From contig NZ_JAIUZP010000006.1 of the NCBI RefSeq assembly GCF_020171315.1, forward strand, positions 434,001 through 498,000: 64,000 nt of DNA, read 5' to 3'. Source of the DNA: Pseudooceanicola nanhaiensis (GTDB lineage: Bacteria; Pseudomonadota; Alphaproteobacteria; Rhodobacterales; Rhodobacteraceae). The notes under the pieces are model-generated. The model was not told where the DNA came from, did no database searches, and saw only the letters and a program-made list of their open reading frames with translations. Of the stretch, positions 63,115 through 64,000 are shown piece by piece; the stretch's first letter is position 1, and the number at the start of each line of letters is the position of its first letter. Made by a program: the position numbers and the translations under genes.

Positions 63115-63912
63115 TCAGAGCCCAAAGCGCGCGTAGGCCGCGCGTTCCTCGATGCCCATGACCGCATCGCCCAGCACCGAGGCGCCGACGCGCCGCAGCC
63201 AGGATTTCTTCACCCCGTAGCTGCGGAAGCGGACCTTGTCGCCGAACCGCTCTTTCAGCACCGGCACCATGTGCCCGATGCCGTCGATCAGCCCCAGCTC
63301 CCGCGCACGCGCGCCCAACCAGACCTCGCCGGTGAAGAGGTCCTTGTCCTGCTTCAGCTTGGGCCCGCGCCGTTCGGTCACCTGCGCGATGAAATTGCCG
63401 TGGATCTGCTCCAGCAGGCGCTGCAGCTTCTCGACATCCTCGGGGTTCTCGGGGCGGAACGGGTCCAGCATGGATTTGGATTTGCCCGCCGTGTAGACGC
63501 GCCGCTCGACCCCCTGACGGGCCAGCAGCACATGGGCGCCGAACCCCGCGGAAATCACCCCGATGGAGCCCACGATGGAGGAGCTGTCGGCATAGATCTC
63601 GTCGGCGGCCGTTGCGAGCCAGTAGCCCCCCGAGGCAGCCACATCCTCGACGAAGGCGATGACGGGCACCTCCTTCTCCTGCGCGAGGCGGCGGATGCGG
63701 GCCGCGATCAGCGCGCTTTGCACCGGCGAGCCGCCGGGCGAGGAAATCGCCAATGCCACGGCTTTCGGCTTGCCGCGCCGGAAGGCCTTTTCGATGACGG
63801 GCGCGAGGCCCGCGTCGTTCAGTCCGCCCCGCGGCCCGGCGGCGATGAGGCCCGACAGGCGCACCACGGCGACCGTGGGACGATCCTTGAGAAAGGGAAT
63901 CCAGCTTTTCAT
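63115..63912 (-). CDS. S49 family serine peptidase (SppA-like, short form)
   Basis: A 265-residue short SppA-type peptidase. Signal peptide peptidases of this group use a Ser-Lys dyad: the Ser is in VEDVAASGGYWLATAADEIY (about residue 100) and the Lys is probably in YTAGKSKSMLDPF. The IVGSIGVISAGFG strand is typical. There is no obvious N-terminal membrane helix after the chosen ATG at 63912, so it may be soluble or peripheral. It is first of the operon with the zinc-ribbon protein and the antiporter. Confidence 0.9.
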   Translation of the reverse strand: MKSWIPFLKDRPTVAVVRLSGLIAAGPRGGLNDAGLAPVIEKAFRRGKPKAVALAISSPGGSPVQSALIAARIRRLAQEKEVPVIAFVEDVAASGGYWLATAADEIYADSSSIVGSIGVISAGFGAHVLLARQGVERRVYTAGKSKSMLDPFRPENPEDVEKLQRLLEQIHGNFIAQVTERRGPKLKQDKDLFTGEVWLGARARELGLIDGIGHMVPVLKERFGDKVRFRSYGVKKSWLRRVGASVLGDAVMGIEERAAYARFGL

Positions 63913-64000
63913 GCCCTCGAAATAGAGAGCGCAGGGGGGGCGAACAAGGGGACGGCAGAGGCGGGGTCGCGAAAAACGCAAACCCCGCCCTCCGGCGCCC
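63913..64000. other. Upstream region of the S49 peptidase gene
   Basis: 88 bases to the window edge, GC-rich, with no recognisable promoter boxes or gene. Confidence 0.5.

Overview
This is a 64 kb stretch of a GC-rich alphaproteobacterial chromosome, almost certainly Rhodobacterales/Rhodobacteraceae. The evidence is the division and cell-wall (dcw) cluster order with lineage-typical DUF2484 genes, DUF3422, a one-piece PntA next to PntB, the CobS/CobT aerobic cobaltochelatase pair, a CobS-divergent ECF sigma/anti-sigma pair, and two families of intergenic repeats. I saw no rRNA, tRNA, CRISPR array, transposase or prophage gene. Nearly all content is core or housekeeping, on both strands, with many 4-bp ATGA/GTGA start-stop overlaps.

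Layout. 1-8 kb: a 3' gene fragment, DUF3422, pntAB, an ICMT-like methyltransferase, a PLP aminotransferase and a class-I-amidotransferase-like hydrolase. 8-19 kb: malate synthase G, aminopeptidase N, a lineage-specific unknown, gatB, a thioesterase, a J-domain protein, BolA and a DUF4177-like protein. 19-28 kb: a 54-aa membrane protein, ECF sigma and RskA-like anti-sigma, then cobS, a racemase-like gene, a small secreted protein, cobT, a Xaa-Pro peptidase and DUF427. 28-33.5 kb: a ClC protein, an FAD-linked dehydrogenase and a LuxR/alpha-beta-hydrolase fusion. 33.6-47.7 kb (mostly minus strand): ftsW-murG-murC-DUF2484-DUF2484-murB-ftsQ-ftsA-ftsZ-lpxC-bamD-recN, an envelope-growth cluster without ddl. 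47.9-57.2 kb: a BaiN/HI0933 flavoprotein, sulfotransferase, gshA, GNAT, rsmE, ubiA and a large OmpA-like protein with a coiled-coil membrane partner. 57.5-64 kb (minus strand): moaE-moaD-pgsA-uvrC, then a pteridine-reductase-like SDR, a Ca/Na antiporter, a zinc-ribbon mini-protein and an S49 peptidase.

The most unusual signal is not a gene. Four intergenic sites (about 1.8, 10.6, 15.1 and 57.4 kb) carry AT-rich near-perfect palindromes, most of them centred on TTCGAA, embedded in GC-rich DNA. Their first palindrome shares one frame in which the single variable base changes together with its partner on the other arm (T/A, A/T, C/G), the pattern expected if symmetry itself is selected. A second repeat family with a GATATTTGGG/CAAGAAAATG-type core lies in other gaps. 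Other points of interest are a LuxR-linked hydrolase domain that appears to have lost its nucleophile and histidine, a racemase homologue lacking both catalytic cysteines inside the cob cluster, and an AT-rich island upstream of uvrC with a perfect FNR-type box.
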